A stretch of DNA of 64,000 bases from Sesamum alatum (Eukaryota > Streptophyta > Magnoliopsida > Lamiales > Pedaliaceae), in NCBI GenBank assembly GCA_034509735.1, contig JACGWO010000001.1, forward strand, positions 31,127,966 through 31,191,965, written 5' to 3'. This document shows, one piece after another, positions 42,940 to 55,862 of the stretch. The position numbers and the translations under genes are program-made. The notes below the pieces were generated by a model, which was not told where the DNA came from, ran no database searches, and saw nothing but the letters and a program-made list of their open reading frames with translations. The first letter of the stretch is position 1; each line of letters opens with the position of its first letter.

Positions 42940-44148
42940 GGATCAGCCGGAGGGTTTCACGGTCACCAGAGAAGAACAGAAGGTCTGTCGTCTCCAAAAG
43001 TCCATCTATTGCGTCAAACAAGCATCCCGAAGTTGGAACATTCGCTTTGATGAAGTAATACGGGGTTATGATTTCATCAAAAAATCAATCCGACCGTTGT
43101 GTATACAAGAAGGTCAATGGGAGCTCTATAGTGTTCCTAGTGCTGTATGTGGATGACATTCTACTCATAGGTAATGACGTTAGAATGTTGGGTGACATAA
43201 AAGCATGGTTATCAACTCAGTTTTTTATGAAGGATTTGGGTGAAGCGTCCTACATTCTAGGCATCCAGATTGTCAAGGATAGATCTAAGAGAATGTTAGG
43301 ACTCACGCAAAACTCGTATATGGAAAAAGTCCTGAAAAGGTTTCGGATGGACAACTCCAAACGAGGATTCCTTCCCATAAGGCATGGGATCAAGTTATCC
43401 AAGAAACAGTCCCCGCAGACTGATGAGGAACTTGAAAAGATGAAAATCATCCCCTATGCTTCTGTCTTAGGGAAGCATCCAATATGCGGTCCACTGCACC
43501 AGACCTGACATTGCTTACGATTTGAGTGTAACGAGCAGATATCAGTCTTGTGCAGGAGAGGAACATTGGAATGCAGTTAAGGGCATCCTTAAGTACCTGA
43601 GGAGGACTAAGGAAATGTTCCTGGTCTATGGCAATGGAGAACTGATCCTGGAAGGCTTTAGCGATGCTAGCTTCCAGGCTGATGACGATGATGCCAAGTC
43701 TCAATCGGGTTATGTATTCAGGCTCAATGGAGGAGTAGTGGCTTGAAAAAGTTCCAAGCAAGCAACCACTGCTGATTCCACGACTGAGGCCGAATACATA
43801 GCAGCTTCAGAAGCTGACAAAGAAGCGGTTTGGATGAGAAACTACATCCAAGAGTTAGGTGTGGTGCCTAGCATCGGCGAGCCCGTTGTCATCTTTTATG
43901 ATAACAACGGAGCAATAGCGCAAGCAAAGGAACCGAGATCTCATCACCGTTCCAAACACATTCTTAGACGCTAGCACCTTCTAAGAAAAATGGTAGGAAG
44001 AGGTGACGTTCGGATGGACCGAGTCAACTCAGCAGACAACACAGCAGATCCGCTGACAAAGCCTATGTCGCAGAGCGCTCATACGCAACATCTTGAGAAG
44101 ATGGGGATTAGACATATGGGCGATTGGCTTTAAGGTCAAGTGGGAGAT
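42940..44148 (+). pseudogene. pol: R5 pol: C-terminal reverse transcriptase and RNase H
   Basis: The reading begins mid-RT (DQPEGFTVTREEQKVCRLQ) at the R4 insertion point. 43068-43508 contains YVDDILLIGNDVRML and GEASYILGIQIV, then a shift at VLGKHPICG. 43522-43746 has the RNase H SDASFQADDDDAK motif and ends where Trp is TGA in AWKSSKQ. Further RNase H text (TEAEYIAASEA, DNNGAIAQAKE, DPLTKPMSQ) continues to about 44120. The polypurine tract AAGTGGGAGAT is at 44138-44148. The upstream half of R5 is absent from the window. Confidence 0.87.
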
Positions 44149-44177
44149 TGTTAGAATAGGTGACCATGTAGCAATTC

Positions 44178-45307
44178 TGAAAGATTGTGGATCGTCCCGG
44201 GAAATAGCGCGAATGCGGAAGTGCGGTATAAAATTAAATACAAAAATTAAAACATGCTTTTAATTAAGTAAAAGAACACGTTCAAGGGGTGTACCCTTGA
44301 AGTTCCCTAGTGTTTGGTGTATCTCATGAATTAAAAGCATAAAAGGAGTCATAGAGGCCATAGGATTAAAAATAAAGAGAAACGAAAATTTAAACCGGAG
44401 CCTACCGATTGTCGTTTTCGTCTTCTAACCGCTACTCGCATTGTTCCCCGATTTGCTCCAAATCTCGTATGTGAGACTCTCCAAATAGTAACACGCAATC
44501 CACCCACGTATCTTGCACGTCGTACTAGCGAATGAACAAGTATTTTGGAGAGGATGAATTAATCACGCGTTATTAGTTAACGGTATTAATTCTCCTAAGT
44601 TCAATTGTTCCAAGAACAAAAGAACAAGAAAAGCATTTTCTTGTGAGAGAGAGAGAGAGGCGGACGAGAGGGAGAGAGGTGGTGCCGAGTGGTGTGTGTG
44701 TGTGTGTCTGTGTGTGTTGGAATTTCATCACTTCTCAAATAGTAAGGGGCTAGGACTATATATAAAGGAGTTGTTTAATCGTCTTCAAACTCCAACTCTT
44801 AGAAGACTATTTTGACTAGGATTTTGACCTAGTCAAAGTCCTAGTCAAAGTAATATTTGACCTAGTCAAATTAAATCCTAGCCATCCATCTCTCCTTTTA
44901 ATCTCAACCATTAATTTAATTTATGAAATATTTAAAACCTATTTAAATATTCCAAAGGGTAATAAGTTTATTCTAGGCCCATTAAATTAATTTTCCAATA
45001 AATCCAATTTATTAGATCAATCCCTTTTATCTAATAAAAGGAATTAATTCTCTCCAAGAAGATAAAGGACCCGATTAAATCCAATTTAATAATTCCATTT
45101 CTCCAATATTTAATTCTAAATTAAATACTTATTGTGTGTGGATTGTGTGTGACTCTTTAGGTTCACCTTTCAGCTAGACTTGGTCGGATTCCTAGAATTC
45201 GTCCGTTACCATGGGTGGCCATCTAGCAACGGTCCATAGCACTAGAGGCTAGGTGAAAAATTCGGTGATGAACATTTAGGCTCTAGCAGTACACTTGTCC
45301 CTCTGTC
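44178..45307 (-). repeat. 3' LTR remnant of R6
   Basis: On the minus strand it starts within the LTR at GACAGAGGGACAAG and continues to CAATCTTTCA at 44178. The CCATGG block is near 45208-45240, slightly altered (CCATAG on one side). W-box pairs are near 44815-44870. The first 0.8 kb of the LTR is deleted. Confidence 0.88.
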
Positions 45308-45345
45308 ATTTTGGTTCCAAAGAACGCCTTGGTCGCGACATACCT
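45308..45345 (-). pseudogene. gag: 38-bp gag chip in R6
   Basis: The minus strand reads AGGTATGTCGCGACCAAGGC onward, matching gag at 24601-24638 of R2 (RYVATKAFFGTK). It is joined to leader on one side and to LTR on the other. The shared AGG and GACAGA-GG words at the joints indicate microhomology at both breakpoints. Confidence 0.85.
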
Positions 45346-46152
45346 AAAATAATGTCTCAGAAAATTATGCAAAAATTGAACAAAAATGAATTTTCAGAAG
45401 CCCTAGCAAGACTGGCAGGCGGCCGCCGCCACCGGCAGCAGCCAGCCGGCGTGCGCGCAGGGCAGCAGGCTCAGCCGGCCGCCCCTGCGCGCGCGCAGGC
45501 CCCTGCCTGTTTGCGCGAGCGCCTAGTCGGCAGCAGGCTGCGTGGCCGCGCGCGCCAGCAGGGTCTCTTGCCCGCGCGCGCTGGCCTGTCGGCCGCCAGT
45601 CACGCCTGCCCATGCGCAGTGTGGGCGTGCGCACGCGCACTGGGGGCGCCCGCCGGGCGCGCGGGCACAGACAACTTCATCTGCGAGCGCGCGCGCAAAC
45701 CCCTTCAGCACGCTGCCGCTATGCGTGCGCGGCGCTCGCAGACTCCTCCGTCTGCGTGTGCGTGCGCCTGGAGGCACCGCCCGGCCAGCAGCCTACCTGA
45801 TGCCCGGCCGTGCCATCCGGCAGGTGGGCTGCGCGCAGCCTTGCGTGCCTAGCATGGGCGGCCGTGCGCAGGCTCCCTTGCCTGCGCGCGTCTGCCCTGC
45901 CTGTGCGCACGGCTGCGCGCGGCCAGCCTCCAATTGGTCGGCGTGCTGCGTCGTTTCTCTGTTTTCGTTCGATTTTTCACCCCCGTTTCCCAAGAAAAAC
46001 AGAAAAACCAACAATATCAAAATCACGCGAATTAAAAAACAAGAAAATGGCATGCTTTAATAATGATATAACCAAGAATTAATTAAAACATGCCAAGAAC
46101 ACGTTTCATGCTTAAAACGCATGTAAAACCCTAGGCCTATACACCGAACCGG
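45346..46152 (-). other. R6 leader with GC-rich hairpin tract
   Basis: Between the primer-binding site and the gag chip lies an 0.8-kb leader, truncated after ACATTATTTT. Its GC tract (about 45405-45935) contains CAGGC-ccct-GCCTG (45496-45509), CAGAC-tcctcc-GTCTG (45739-45754) and CAGGC-tccctt-GCCTG (45869-45884). There is also a weaker CAGA/TCTG pair at 45668-45683. Long frames here are composition artefacts. Confidence 0.8.
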
Positions 46153-46164
46153 ACTCTGATACCA
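46153..46164 (-). other. Primer-binding site of R6
   Basis: The minus strand reads TGGTATCAGAGT, next to the LTR end; the last base differs from the usual C. Confidence 0.85.
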
Positions 46165-46165
46165 C

Positions 46166-48125
46166 TGACAGATTGTGGATCGTCCCGGGAAATAGCGCGA
46201 ATGCGGAAGCCCGGTATAAAATTAAATACAAAAATTAAAATATGCTTTTAATTAAATAAAAGAACACGTTCAAGGGGTGTACCCTTGAAGTTCCCGGGCA
46301 TTCGAGTATCTCATGAATTAAAAGCATAAAAGGAGTCATGGAGGCCATAGGATTAAAAATAAAGAGGAACGAAAATTTAAACCGGAACCTACCGATTGTC
46401 GTTTTCGTCTTCTAACCGCTACTCGCGTTGTTCCCCGATTTGGTCCAAATCTCATATGTGAGACTCTCCAAATAGTAACACGCAATCCACCCACGTATCT
46501 TGCACGTCGTGCTAGCGAACGAACAAGTATTTTGGAGAGGATGAATTAATCACACGTTATTAGTTAACGGTACCAATTCTCCTAAGTTCGATTGTTCCAA
46601 GAACAAAAGAACAAGAAAAGTATTTTCTTCTGAGAGAGAGAGAGGGCGGACGAGAGGGAGAGAGGGATTGCCGAGTGGTGTGTGTGTGTGTGTTGGAATT
46701 TCATCACTTCTCAAATAGTGCGGGGCTAGAACTATATATAGAGGAGGAGTTTAATCCTCTTCGAACTCCAACTCTTAGAAGACTATTTCGAGTAGGATTT
46801 TGACCTAGTAAAAGTCCTAGTCAAAGTAGTATTTTACCTAGTCAAATTAATTCCTAGCCATCCATCTCTCCTTCTAATCTCAACCATTAATTTAATCTAT
46901 GGAATATTTAAAACCTATTTAAATATTCCAAAGGGCAATAAATTTATTCTAGGCCCATTAAATTAATTTTCTAATAAATTCCAATTTATTAGATCAATCC
47001 CTTTTATCTAATAAAAGGAATTAATTCTCTCCAAGAAAAATAAAGGACCCGATTAAATCCAATTTAATCATTCCATTTCTCCAATATTTAATTCTAAATT
47101 AAATATTTATTGTGTGTGGATTGTGTGTGACTCTTTAGGTTCACCTTTCACCTAGACTTGGTTGGATTCCTAGAATCCGTCTGTTACCATGGGTGGCCAT
47201 CTAGCAACGGTCCATGGCACTAGAGAGTAGGTAAAAAATTCGGGGATGAACATTTAGGCTCTAACAGTACACTTGTCCTTCTGTCTACGGTCTCACCACT
47301 TAGGGTCTAGGGCACGGAAAATGTAGATACCCATTTTGGACCTAAGTGTCGGTCTGTCCTTACCAAACGCCGCAAGGGAAACCTTCCCTTCTGTTCAGTT
47401 ATTGTGGCCACAGATTTTAGGGACAAGACACAGAGCATACGTGAGACTCAACTGTCAATGCCTTTTAACAGGAGACAGATCCTTTCTTGGAAACTACTAT
47501 CACTTTGTACACCAGAGTTGCACTAGACATGGCTTATGACTACTCAAGTGCTTCTTGGCAATCTCTGACCATATCTGAGATACAGACCTGATATAACAGG
47601 TAAACTCAACAGTTCCTCAAGTCAAAGGACTTGACCTGTACCGTTGGAACCAGGAACACACGTCATACCTAGCCGACCCTACTCAAGGTCCTCTGTAAGA
47701 CGGTTCCCCAGCGAGTTACCTCAGTCAGCTGCTTCCTAGCAGGCTAACCCACTAACACTGCTTAGACGACCCTCGCCCTCCGTCGATGATACACGACAGC
47801 AGATGCTTAGTGCAAGTCTCAAGGGGAATCTCGGTACCCATTTTTGAGATTCCTTGACTTGGAGATTTCCGGACTAATTCGGCGGGACTGATTTCATGGA
47901 CCTACCTCCAAGCGTAGTCCCAGTCCCGGAAATATGTTTTTCAATCCGTGGGCTTTGTTTGTGTAGTGAACAGATATGAAATTCAGATAAAGTGAACACA
48001 AACAAAGTAATGCCAAATGAATTCACTTCTTTATTCATTAATAAATTTATCAAAACACTGAAATTGTCTAGACATAGGTTACATTTTGCCCGCCAAGATT
48101 GGCTATATGGTCACCTATTCTAACA
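46166..48125 (-). repeat. 5' LTR of R6 (type B)
   Basis: A 1960-bp LTR runs on the minus strand from TGTTAGAATAGGTGACC (48125) to ATCTGTCA (46166). The CCATGG block is near 47187-47220, W-box pairs are near 46795-46850 and a TATATAGT-like core is near 46735. Confidence 0.88.
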
Positions 48126-49957
48126 AATTCTTGGTAGGCGAATTGTAACCTATGTCTGAACAATTTCGAAGTTTCAATAAATCCCTAATGAATAAGAAGT
48201 GAAATTCATTTGGCATGTACTTTGTTTGTGTTCACTTTATCTGCTTTATAACTGTTCACTATGCAAACGAAGCCCACAGGCTGAAATCGCATTTCGGGGA
48301 CTGGGACTACGCTTGGAGGTAGGTCCATGAAATCAGTTTCGCTGAATCAGTCTAGAAATCTCCTAGTCAAGGAATCTCGACATTGGGTACTGAGATTCCC
48401 CTTGAGACTTGCACTAAGCATCTGCTGTCGTATTTCATCGACGAGCGACGAGGGTCGTCTAAGCAATGCTAGTGGGTTGGCCTGCTGGGGAGTGGCTGAC
48501 TGAGGTGACTCGTGGGAACCGTCTTACGGAGGACCTTGAGTAGGGTCGGTTATGTATGACGTGTGTTCCTGGTTCCAACGGTACAGGTCAAGTCCTTTGA
48601 GTTGAGGAATTGCTGAGTTTACCTGTACATCGGGGTTGTATCTTAGATATGGTGAGAGATTGCCAAAATGCACTTGAGTAGTAATAAGCCATATCTAGTG
48701 CAGCTCCGGTGTACAAAGTAACAGTAGTTTCCAAGAAAGGATCTATCTCCTGTCAAAAGGTGTTGACAGTTGTGTCTCACAAATACTCTGTGTCTTGTCC
48801 CTAAAAATCTGTGGCCACAGTAACTGAACAGAAGGGAAGGCTTCCCTTGCGGCGTTTAGTAGAGGATAGACCAACACTTAGGTCCAATATAGTTACCTGC
48901 ATAATCCGTGCCCTATACCCTAATTGGTGAGACCGTAGACGGAAGGATAGATGTACTGTAGAGCCTAAGTGTTCATCCACGTATATTCACCTAGTCTCTA
49001 GTGCCATGGACCGTTGCTAGACGGCCACCCATGGTAACGGGCGGATTCTAGGAATCCAAGCAAGTCTAGCTGAAGGTGAACCTAAAGAGTCACACAGAAT
49101 CCGCACACATAACGTATTTAATTTGGAATTAAAATATTTGGAGAAATGGAGCGATTAAATTGGATTTAATCGGGTCCTTATTTTCTTGGGAAGAATTAAT
49201 TCCTTTTATTAGATAAAAGGGATTTATCTAATAAATTAGATTTATTAGAAATTAATGGGCTTGGAATAAATATTTATATTTAATATATTTATTTATTGCC
49301 CTTTGGAGTATTTAAATGTAATTTAAATATTCCATTAAATTAAATCAATGGTTGAGATTAAAGGGAGGAATCAATGGCTAATATTGGTTTTGACAAAAGA
49401 AGCTAGAATTTGACTAGGATTTGACTAGGTCAAATCCTAGTCATGGTGGAATCTTCAAAGTGTAGGAAACTAGAAGAGAAATAGGATTCCTCCTTTATAA
49501 ATACTCCTTAGCATACACTTTTAAAGAGATGATGAATCTTGAAACACACACACACACACTCGTCTCCCTCCCTCTCCCTCTCGGCTGCGCCTCTCTCATC
49601 CTTCCAAGAAACACTTTTCTTGTTCTTTTATTTGACATTTGAACATTAAGGAGGATTGATCTCGTTAATCAATAACGTTTGATTGATCCGTCCTCTCCAA
49701 AAATATACTTGTTCTTTCACTAGCACGAAGATCAAGATACGTGGGCGGATTGCGTGTACGAATTAGAAGGTCTCCTATACGAGATCCTGGAACAAAACGG
49801 GAACAACACGAGTACCGGTTAGAAGACGAAAACGACGATCGGTGGGTTTCCGGTTTATGGTTTTCGTCCCCCTTCCTTTTAAATCCTATGGCCTCCATGA
49901 TTATTTTATATGTTTTATTATTCATGAGATACACCGAACTTCGGGAGTTTCAAGGGA

Positions 49958-51441
49958 ACAAGTATAAAAGCACCATATGGACATGTCAATTTGGGCATGT
50001 CACTACTCATAACATCATATGGAGCTCAGTTCAATCACTATAAAAGCACCTAACTTGTGTACCACAAGACAAACACCCTCTTAATATCTTCCAGTGGTTC
50101 ACAGATTCAATTGTAGATGGGCTTTTATGAAGTTTGGACATACTTTATAGTCGATCACACATGATCTCATCCTAGCCTTTAGCTAAGGCGACTTTGATTA
50201 CAAATTAACCTCTATTCACTTCTAAAGTGCAAAGGCGATCATTCGTAGACTGACTTATGCGAAGTCATCCTTCTAAGCCTCATCATGTTCACTATCACAG
50301 TGCCAGGGTTATTACCCATGTTCAACTTACATCACACAACCCTTGGAGTGCTCACAATATCTTATAAAGATAAGTCTGCTAGCTCTAGGACCTAATTTTC
50401 CATATTCATGAGAAGTACTATGAACAAACCCTGCTGACCCCCATTGGCATAAGCCTTCTAGGTTAGGCTTTCTGCCATGCGATAGTTCATAGGGAGTCAA
50501 ACAAACGGATTTCGAGGGCACACTGTTTAAGATGTAGGCAGCATTCAAAATTGCATCTCCCCAAAATGATATTGGAAAATTGCTTGCGCCATCATTTATC
50601 TGGTCATTCCCCAAAGTGTATGATTCCTTCTCTCTGGAACCCTATTTGTTGCGGAGTATGTGGAATTGTTAATTGCCGTATGATTCCGTTTTCCCCACAA
50701 CTTTCATTGAATTGCTCATAAAGATATTCTCGCCATCTGTCAGTTCTTAGAACTTTAAGGTTTGTATCTCTTTGATTCTCAACCTCTGCTAAAAATCACT
50801 TAACAAAATGCAAGCGCTTTTGATCAGTGAGATCAGAGAAATACTGACTTATAGCGCGAATAATCATCAATGAAAGTGAGAAAAAAAAAAAATATGCACC
50901 ATGACGTGCTCTCACATTCATTGGCCCGCATATGTCTGAGTGGACTAACTCTAAGGGGTGAGTAGCCCTCTTAGCTTTTCCAAAAGGCTTTCGTCAGGCT
51001 TTTTCTGCCAAACATAGTTCACATGGAGGAAGGCTGACTGTAGCAAGAGAACCTAATAGGCCTTCTCGAGCTAACCTAGTCATCCTTTCTTGTCCTATGT
51101 GTTCCAATCTCGCATGTCAATTAAAAGAGATATTATCAATAGAAGAAGCAACATAAGAAATGCATTCATTCGCTATCTCTAGAATGAAAAAAACATTATT
51201 CATAAATCCTAAGCCATAGAGGTCTCTGCCAAAATAGATAGATAAACCCATCTATTCCAACATAAAAGAAAAACCATGTTCCATCTATGTTGTAACTGAA
51301 AGTAAATTACATCAAATGCTATGTGCATATTACACATCTCCAAGGAGAAGCTCACGCCCAGTGCTGAGCTTGAATTGGTATGAACGAATTCCAAGGACCT
51401 CATCTTGTGCGCGCCATTTCCCATAGCAATGCAATGGCTGC
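49958..51441 (-). pseudogene. Copia fragment of another lineage (R7): integrase region
   Basis: On the minus strand, 51115-51000 encodes HARLEHIGQERMTRL and CELCL, a GAG-pre-integrase zinc motif. HSDICGPMNVRARHG (about 50960-50910) holds the first catalytic Asp. 50614-50327 encodes ISFWGDAILNAAYILNSVPS, CLTPYELSHGRKP and FIRYCEHSKG, the integrase C-terminal region. These differ clearly from R1-R9, so this is another copia lineage. It is truncated by R8 at 51441 and joined to the broken R5 LTR at about 49957. 49958-50300 shows no recognised motif. Confidence 0.78.
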
Positions 51442-54400
51442 TGAAGAACAAGCGTATCCGCCCAGGAGAGCAAGCGGAAATGATGCATTAAAAAATTACA
51501 TAATTAAAATTAATAAATACAAATGATCAAGATCCCAAGGGGTGTATCCTTGGGTGCTCAACTGGGTGTTCGATGTTGAATATGATAATAAAACCACGTA
51601 TGTATCATATAAGGCATAGATATACAACAGAAACTACAAAAGCGTAAGTAAATTATTACCTTTGTAGCTTCCTTCCTTGCACGGCTACAAGCGTTGTTCC
51701 TCACCCAGAAATGTTCACCAAGTTCAAATGTATGAACTCTCTAACGAAGTCCACACCACACCGGGAGAGATCTCGTTTTTCTTGCTAGAGAAAAATGGAT
51801 CTTAGATGATGGGGTCCAAGAAGAGACAACACTATTATGTTAGTATTCCTCCTTGATCTAGCTTTGTTCTTCAAGATGATCCTAGATCAATGAAGAACAA
51901 AGAGGGTAGTTGAATGTAGAGAGGGGGGCCGAAAATTGGGAGAATATTAGAGAGTGTGCATTCTTCTTTTTCCTAGAAAAAGAAGATTAATAATTACTCT
52001 TGCTTTGATGATAGTATATGCTCATATATATACTTAATTAATGTGATTATTGGAATGTGTCTAGGTTCATCCAAGGATATCTAGATACATTCCAATCAAT
52101 CACACTAATTAATCCATCAAGCCTACCATCTCATAAGGTATGATTTAATCATACAAAATAAATGTGGCTTGATTGGAATTGATTTGTCCCTTACCAAAGG
52201 AGACGAGTCAACATTCAGGGAGGCCATGCATGGGCGATTTTAGCGCTTCTAAAAAAAGCAATTTTGGGCCATGCTCTTTTGGGAAGAAGCCCAACTTCTT
52301 CTCATTCCAAAAGTGGAATTAACACATCTCTCGGGCCAAAATTTAATGGACCCGATTTTATTGTAATTCAATTACAACAAGGCCAAAATTAAATCCTATT
52401 TAATTCATCGTCCACTTAAATAATTTCCATTAATTTTTCAATCCAAATAAAAGATCCAAGTTTGAATTCTCTACTTAATAGATAAATCCCATTTACCGAT
52501 TAAAACGAGGGCCCGATACAATATCGGCCTGTCCATCCAATGGACAATCCCTTAAGTAATCCAATTACTCATTCTCCTCTGAAATTGACTCCAAATCAAT
52601 TTCATCACCTCCTCGGTGATTTGTGAGTGACCCTTTAGGTTCACCCTCAGCTAGACTTGGGTCCGTGTCCAATAGGAGCCCGTTACCATGGGTGGCCGTC
52701 TAACAATGGTCCATGGCACAAGAGACTAGGTGAATGTTGGCGTGAACATTTGGGCGCCGATTCTGTACGAGTACGATTCTTTCGTTTACCGTCTCCTGGT
52801 CTTAGGATATGGAATTGGGCGTTGTTTTTCATCCTTGACTAGGCGTCTATGCTTTAATACTCGAGACTACACATGCCTCATTGCATCAACACAGGAAACC
52901 ATTTCTTGCTCGATCAACCACTGTGGCCATAGTTTTAAGCAGCATGAACGTGTCTTCGAGTGCATAGGAGATACCTCTGTCACATACTGACAGGGAACGG
53001 ATCCTCTTCCTGAAACCCACCGTCCTTGCTACACATTCTGACTGCACTGGACAAGGCTTATAATGACCATCTTACAAATGTTGGAATAGGTGACCAGAAA
53101 GCCAATAGGTTTGGAAATTTGTAACCTATCCGACAACTTGATGTGAATGTAATATTATTATGTGATGAATAAGATGAGTGTTCGTCACCAATGGTACCTT
53201 CTTTGTTGCGCTCATGTTACATTTGTTAAAACAGTGTTTAACTTATATCGCAACAAAGCCCACAGACCATGGATAACAACTTGTGCAGTTGGGCCACGCA
53301 TTGGATGGTGGTCATGAAACCAACTGATTAAGAGTTGGGTCTGAAACGTTCCAAGTCGAGGACCTCGAGACAGGGCATCGAGAGTCCTATTGAGACATGC
53401 GTCAAGAGTCGTGTTCATTGGATGAGTGCCGTGTTTCATCGGCGACAGGCGTGGGACGCCTACACGATCTTGATGGGTTGGTCGACTGGGCTCGAGCCGA
53501 CTGGACTGACTCGCGGGGATCATCATATGGAAGCCTTGGAGGCTTGGTCGGTATGATTGGATTCCCCGGTTCCGATAGTACGGGAGTAATCCTCAGACTT
53601 GAGGAATCATGGCAGTCACGTGCACAGGACGGCTGTATCTTGGATCTGGCGAGAGGTGATCATTCTGTAAGATGATCATTATAAGCCTTGTCCAGTGCAG
53701 TCGGAATGTGTAGCGAGGACGGTGGATTCCAAGAAGAGGATCCGTCCCCTGTCAATATATGACAGAGGTATCTCCTATGCACTCGGAGACACGTACATGC
53801 TGTTTGAAGCTGTGGCCACAGTGGTTGGTCGAACAGGGAATGGTTTCCTGTGTCGATGCAATGAAGCATACGTAGTCTCGAGTATTAAGCATAGATGCCT
53901 AGTCAAGGATGGGAACCGACGCCCAATTCCATACCCTAGACTAAGGCCGGGAGACGGTAGACGGAAGGATCGTACCCGTACGGAATCGACGCCTAAATGT
54001 TCACGCCAATTCACCTAGTCTCTAGTGCCATGGACCGTTGCTAGACGGCCACCCATGGTAACGGGCCCTTGTGGGACACGGGCCCAAGTCTAGCTGAGGG
54101 TGAACCTAAAGGGTCACACACAAATCACCGAGGAGGTTGAGAGATCGACTTGGAGTCAATCTCGAAGGATAAAATAAGTAATTGGATTACTTAAGGGAAA
54201 GTCCATTGGATGGACGGGCCGATATTGTATCGGGCTTTCATTTAATCGGTAAATTGGATTTTCGATTAAATATGGAAAGTTGAGATGTTGAGACGTTGGA
54301 TCTTTTAATTGGATTAAAAGATCAACGGAAATAATTTAAGTGGACATTAAATTGGATTTAATATTGGGTTCATCGTAATTGGATTACGATAAAACCCGGT

Positions 54401-55830
54401 CCGTTAAATTATACCCGAGAGGAGAAATAATTCCTAATTTGGAATAGGAAGAAGTTGGACTTCTTCCCTTAATTAAACATAGCCGACTTCTTTTGGAAAG
54501 AGACAAATCAACTCCAATCAAGCTCTTCCCTTTTGGTATAATTTGATCATACCATAAATTTTGGTAGGCTTGATTGAAGAATTGATGGTGATTGATTGGA
54601 ATGAATCTAGACATCCTTGGATGAACCTAGACACATTCCAATAATCACATTACTTATGTATATATATTAGAATATACAACACCTAGCATAAGTGATTCAT
54701 TATTCATCTTTTTCTAGGAAAAAGAGAAGACAAAAATCCTCTCCTCTCTCTCAATTTTCGTGCTCCCTCCCTCTCTTACACTTGTGTTCTTCACTTGATT
54801 TTGAATCAAGAAGAAGAACAAAGTAAGTTTAAGAGAACACTAATTCATAGTGTTCTTCTCTTAAACCGATTCCTTCCTAAACCCGTTCTTTTCTAGCAAG
54901 AAGAACGTGTGTTTCTTCCGGTGTGGTGTGGATCACCTTTGGAGAATCCATACGTTTGGATTTCATGAGCATTCCGGAGAAGGAACAACGCTAGTAGCCG
55001 GGAGCATACGCTAAACAATCAAAGGTAACGGTTTATTACGCTTTGATTGATTCCATTTATATATCTATGCCCTATGTGTTTAAATATATGTTTCAATATT
55101 TACACATCCTACATCGAACGCCCGGTTGAGCACCCAAGGGTACACCCCTTGGGATTCGCGTATTTTGAATTTTATTTAAATTTACGCAATTTCTCGCCTT
55201 TCTCGCTTCCTCTCGCGCTCCCGGGCGGATCCGCTTGTCCTTCAACAAAATGATCACCTCTTGCTATATCCAAGATATAGCCATCGTGTGCACGTAACTG
55301 TCATGGTTCCTCAAGTCTGAGGACTACTCCCATACTATCAAAATTGGGAAAATCCAATCATACCGAACAAGCCTCCAAGGCTTCCATATGATGATCCCTA
55401 CGAGTCAGTTCAGTCGGTTCGACCCTAGTCGACCAACCCACCATGATCGTATGGGGGTCCCACGCCTGTCGCCGATGAAATACGACACTCATCCAATGAA
55501 TACGATTCCTGGTGCAAGTCTCTATAGGACTCTCGACGCCCTGTCTCGAGATCCTCGACTTGTAACGTTTCTGACCCAACCGTTTATCAATTGGTTTCAT
55601 AACCACCATCTAATACGTGGCCCAACTGCATGAGTTGTTACTCGTGGTCTGTGGGCTTTGTTGTGATATATGTAAAACAATTATTAACATATGAAAAATG
55701 AGCACAACAAAGATAGTACCAATGGTAATAAATAGTCATTTTATTCATTACATAATATTACATTACATCAAGTTGTCAAATAGGTTACAAAATGCCAAAC
55801 CTATTGGCTTTCTGGTCACCTATTCTAACA
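51442..55830 (-). repeat. 3' LTR of R8 (type A), interrupted by solo LTR S3
   Basis: On the minus strand it runs from TGTTAGAATAGGTGACC (55830) to a diverged end CGCTTGTTCTTCA (51442). Without S3 and one duplication it is about 2218 bp. The CCATGG block is near 52686-52718. It is more diverged than S1, S3 and S5, so it is an older insertion. Confidence 0.88.
53079..55244 (+). mobile_element. Solo LTR S3 (type A)
   Basis: A 2166-bp LTR from TGTTGGAATAGG to CTTGTCCTTCA has ACAAA at 53074-53078 and 55245-55249, a perfect 5-bp duplication. It is nearly identical to S1 but lacks about 61 bp that lie at about 5056-5120 of S1 (joint at about 54487, shared GAC). As with S1, it sits in opposite orientation in an older type A LTR. 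Confidence 0.93.
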
Positions 55831-55862
55831 ATCTCCCACTTGACGTAAATCCAATCACCTAT

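Larger units (their letters stand above)
44178..48125 (-). mobile_element. Internally deleted copia element R6 (type B) with AATTC duplication
   Basis: AATTC flanks both ends (44173-44177 and 48126-48130), proving one insertion. On the minus strand the order is 5' LTR 48125-46166, primer-binding site 46164-46153, leader with GC tract, a 38-bp gag chip (45345-45308) and then the last 1130 bp of the 3' LTR (45307-44178). Protease, integrase, RT, RNase H, the polypurine tract and the start of the 3' LTR are all deleted. Total length is 3948 bp. Confidence 0.92.
44149..49957 (+). repeat. 3' LTR of R5 (type C), split by R6 and truncated
   Basis: 29 bases (TGTTAGAATAGGTGACC to AATTC, 44149-44177) precede R6, and the LTR resumes at 48126 with the duplicated AATTC. 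It runs to about 49957, where it breaks off within the segment after GAGATACACCGAA, about 140 bp short of the LTR end. The CCATGG block is near 49003-49035, W-boxes are near 49388-49440 and a TATAAATA box is near 49495. Confidence 0.88.
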
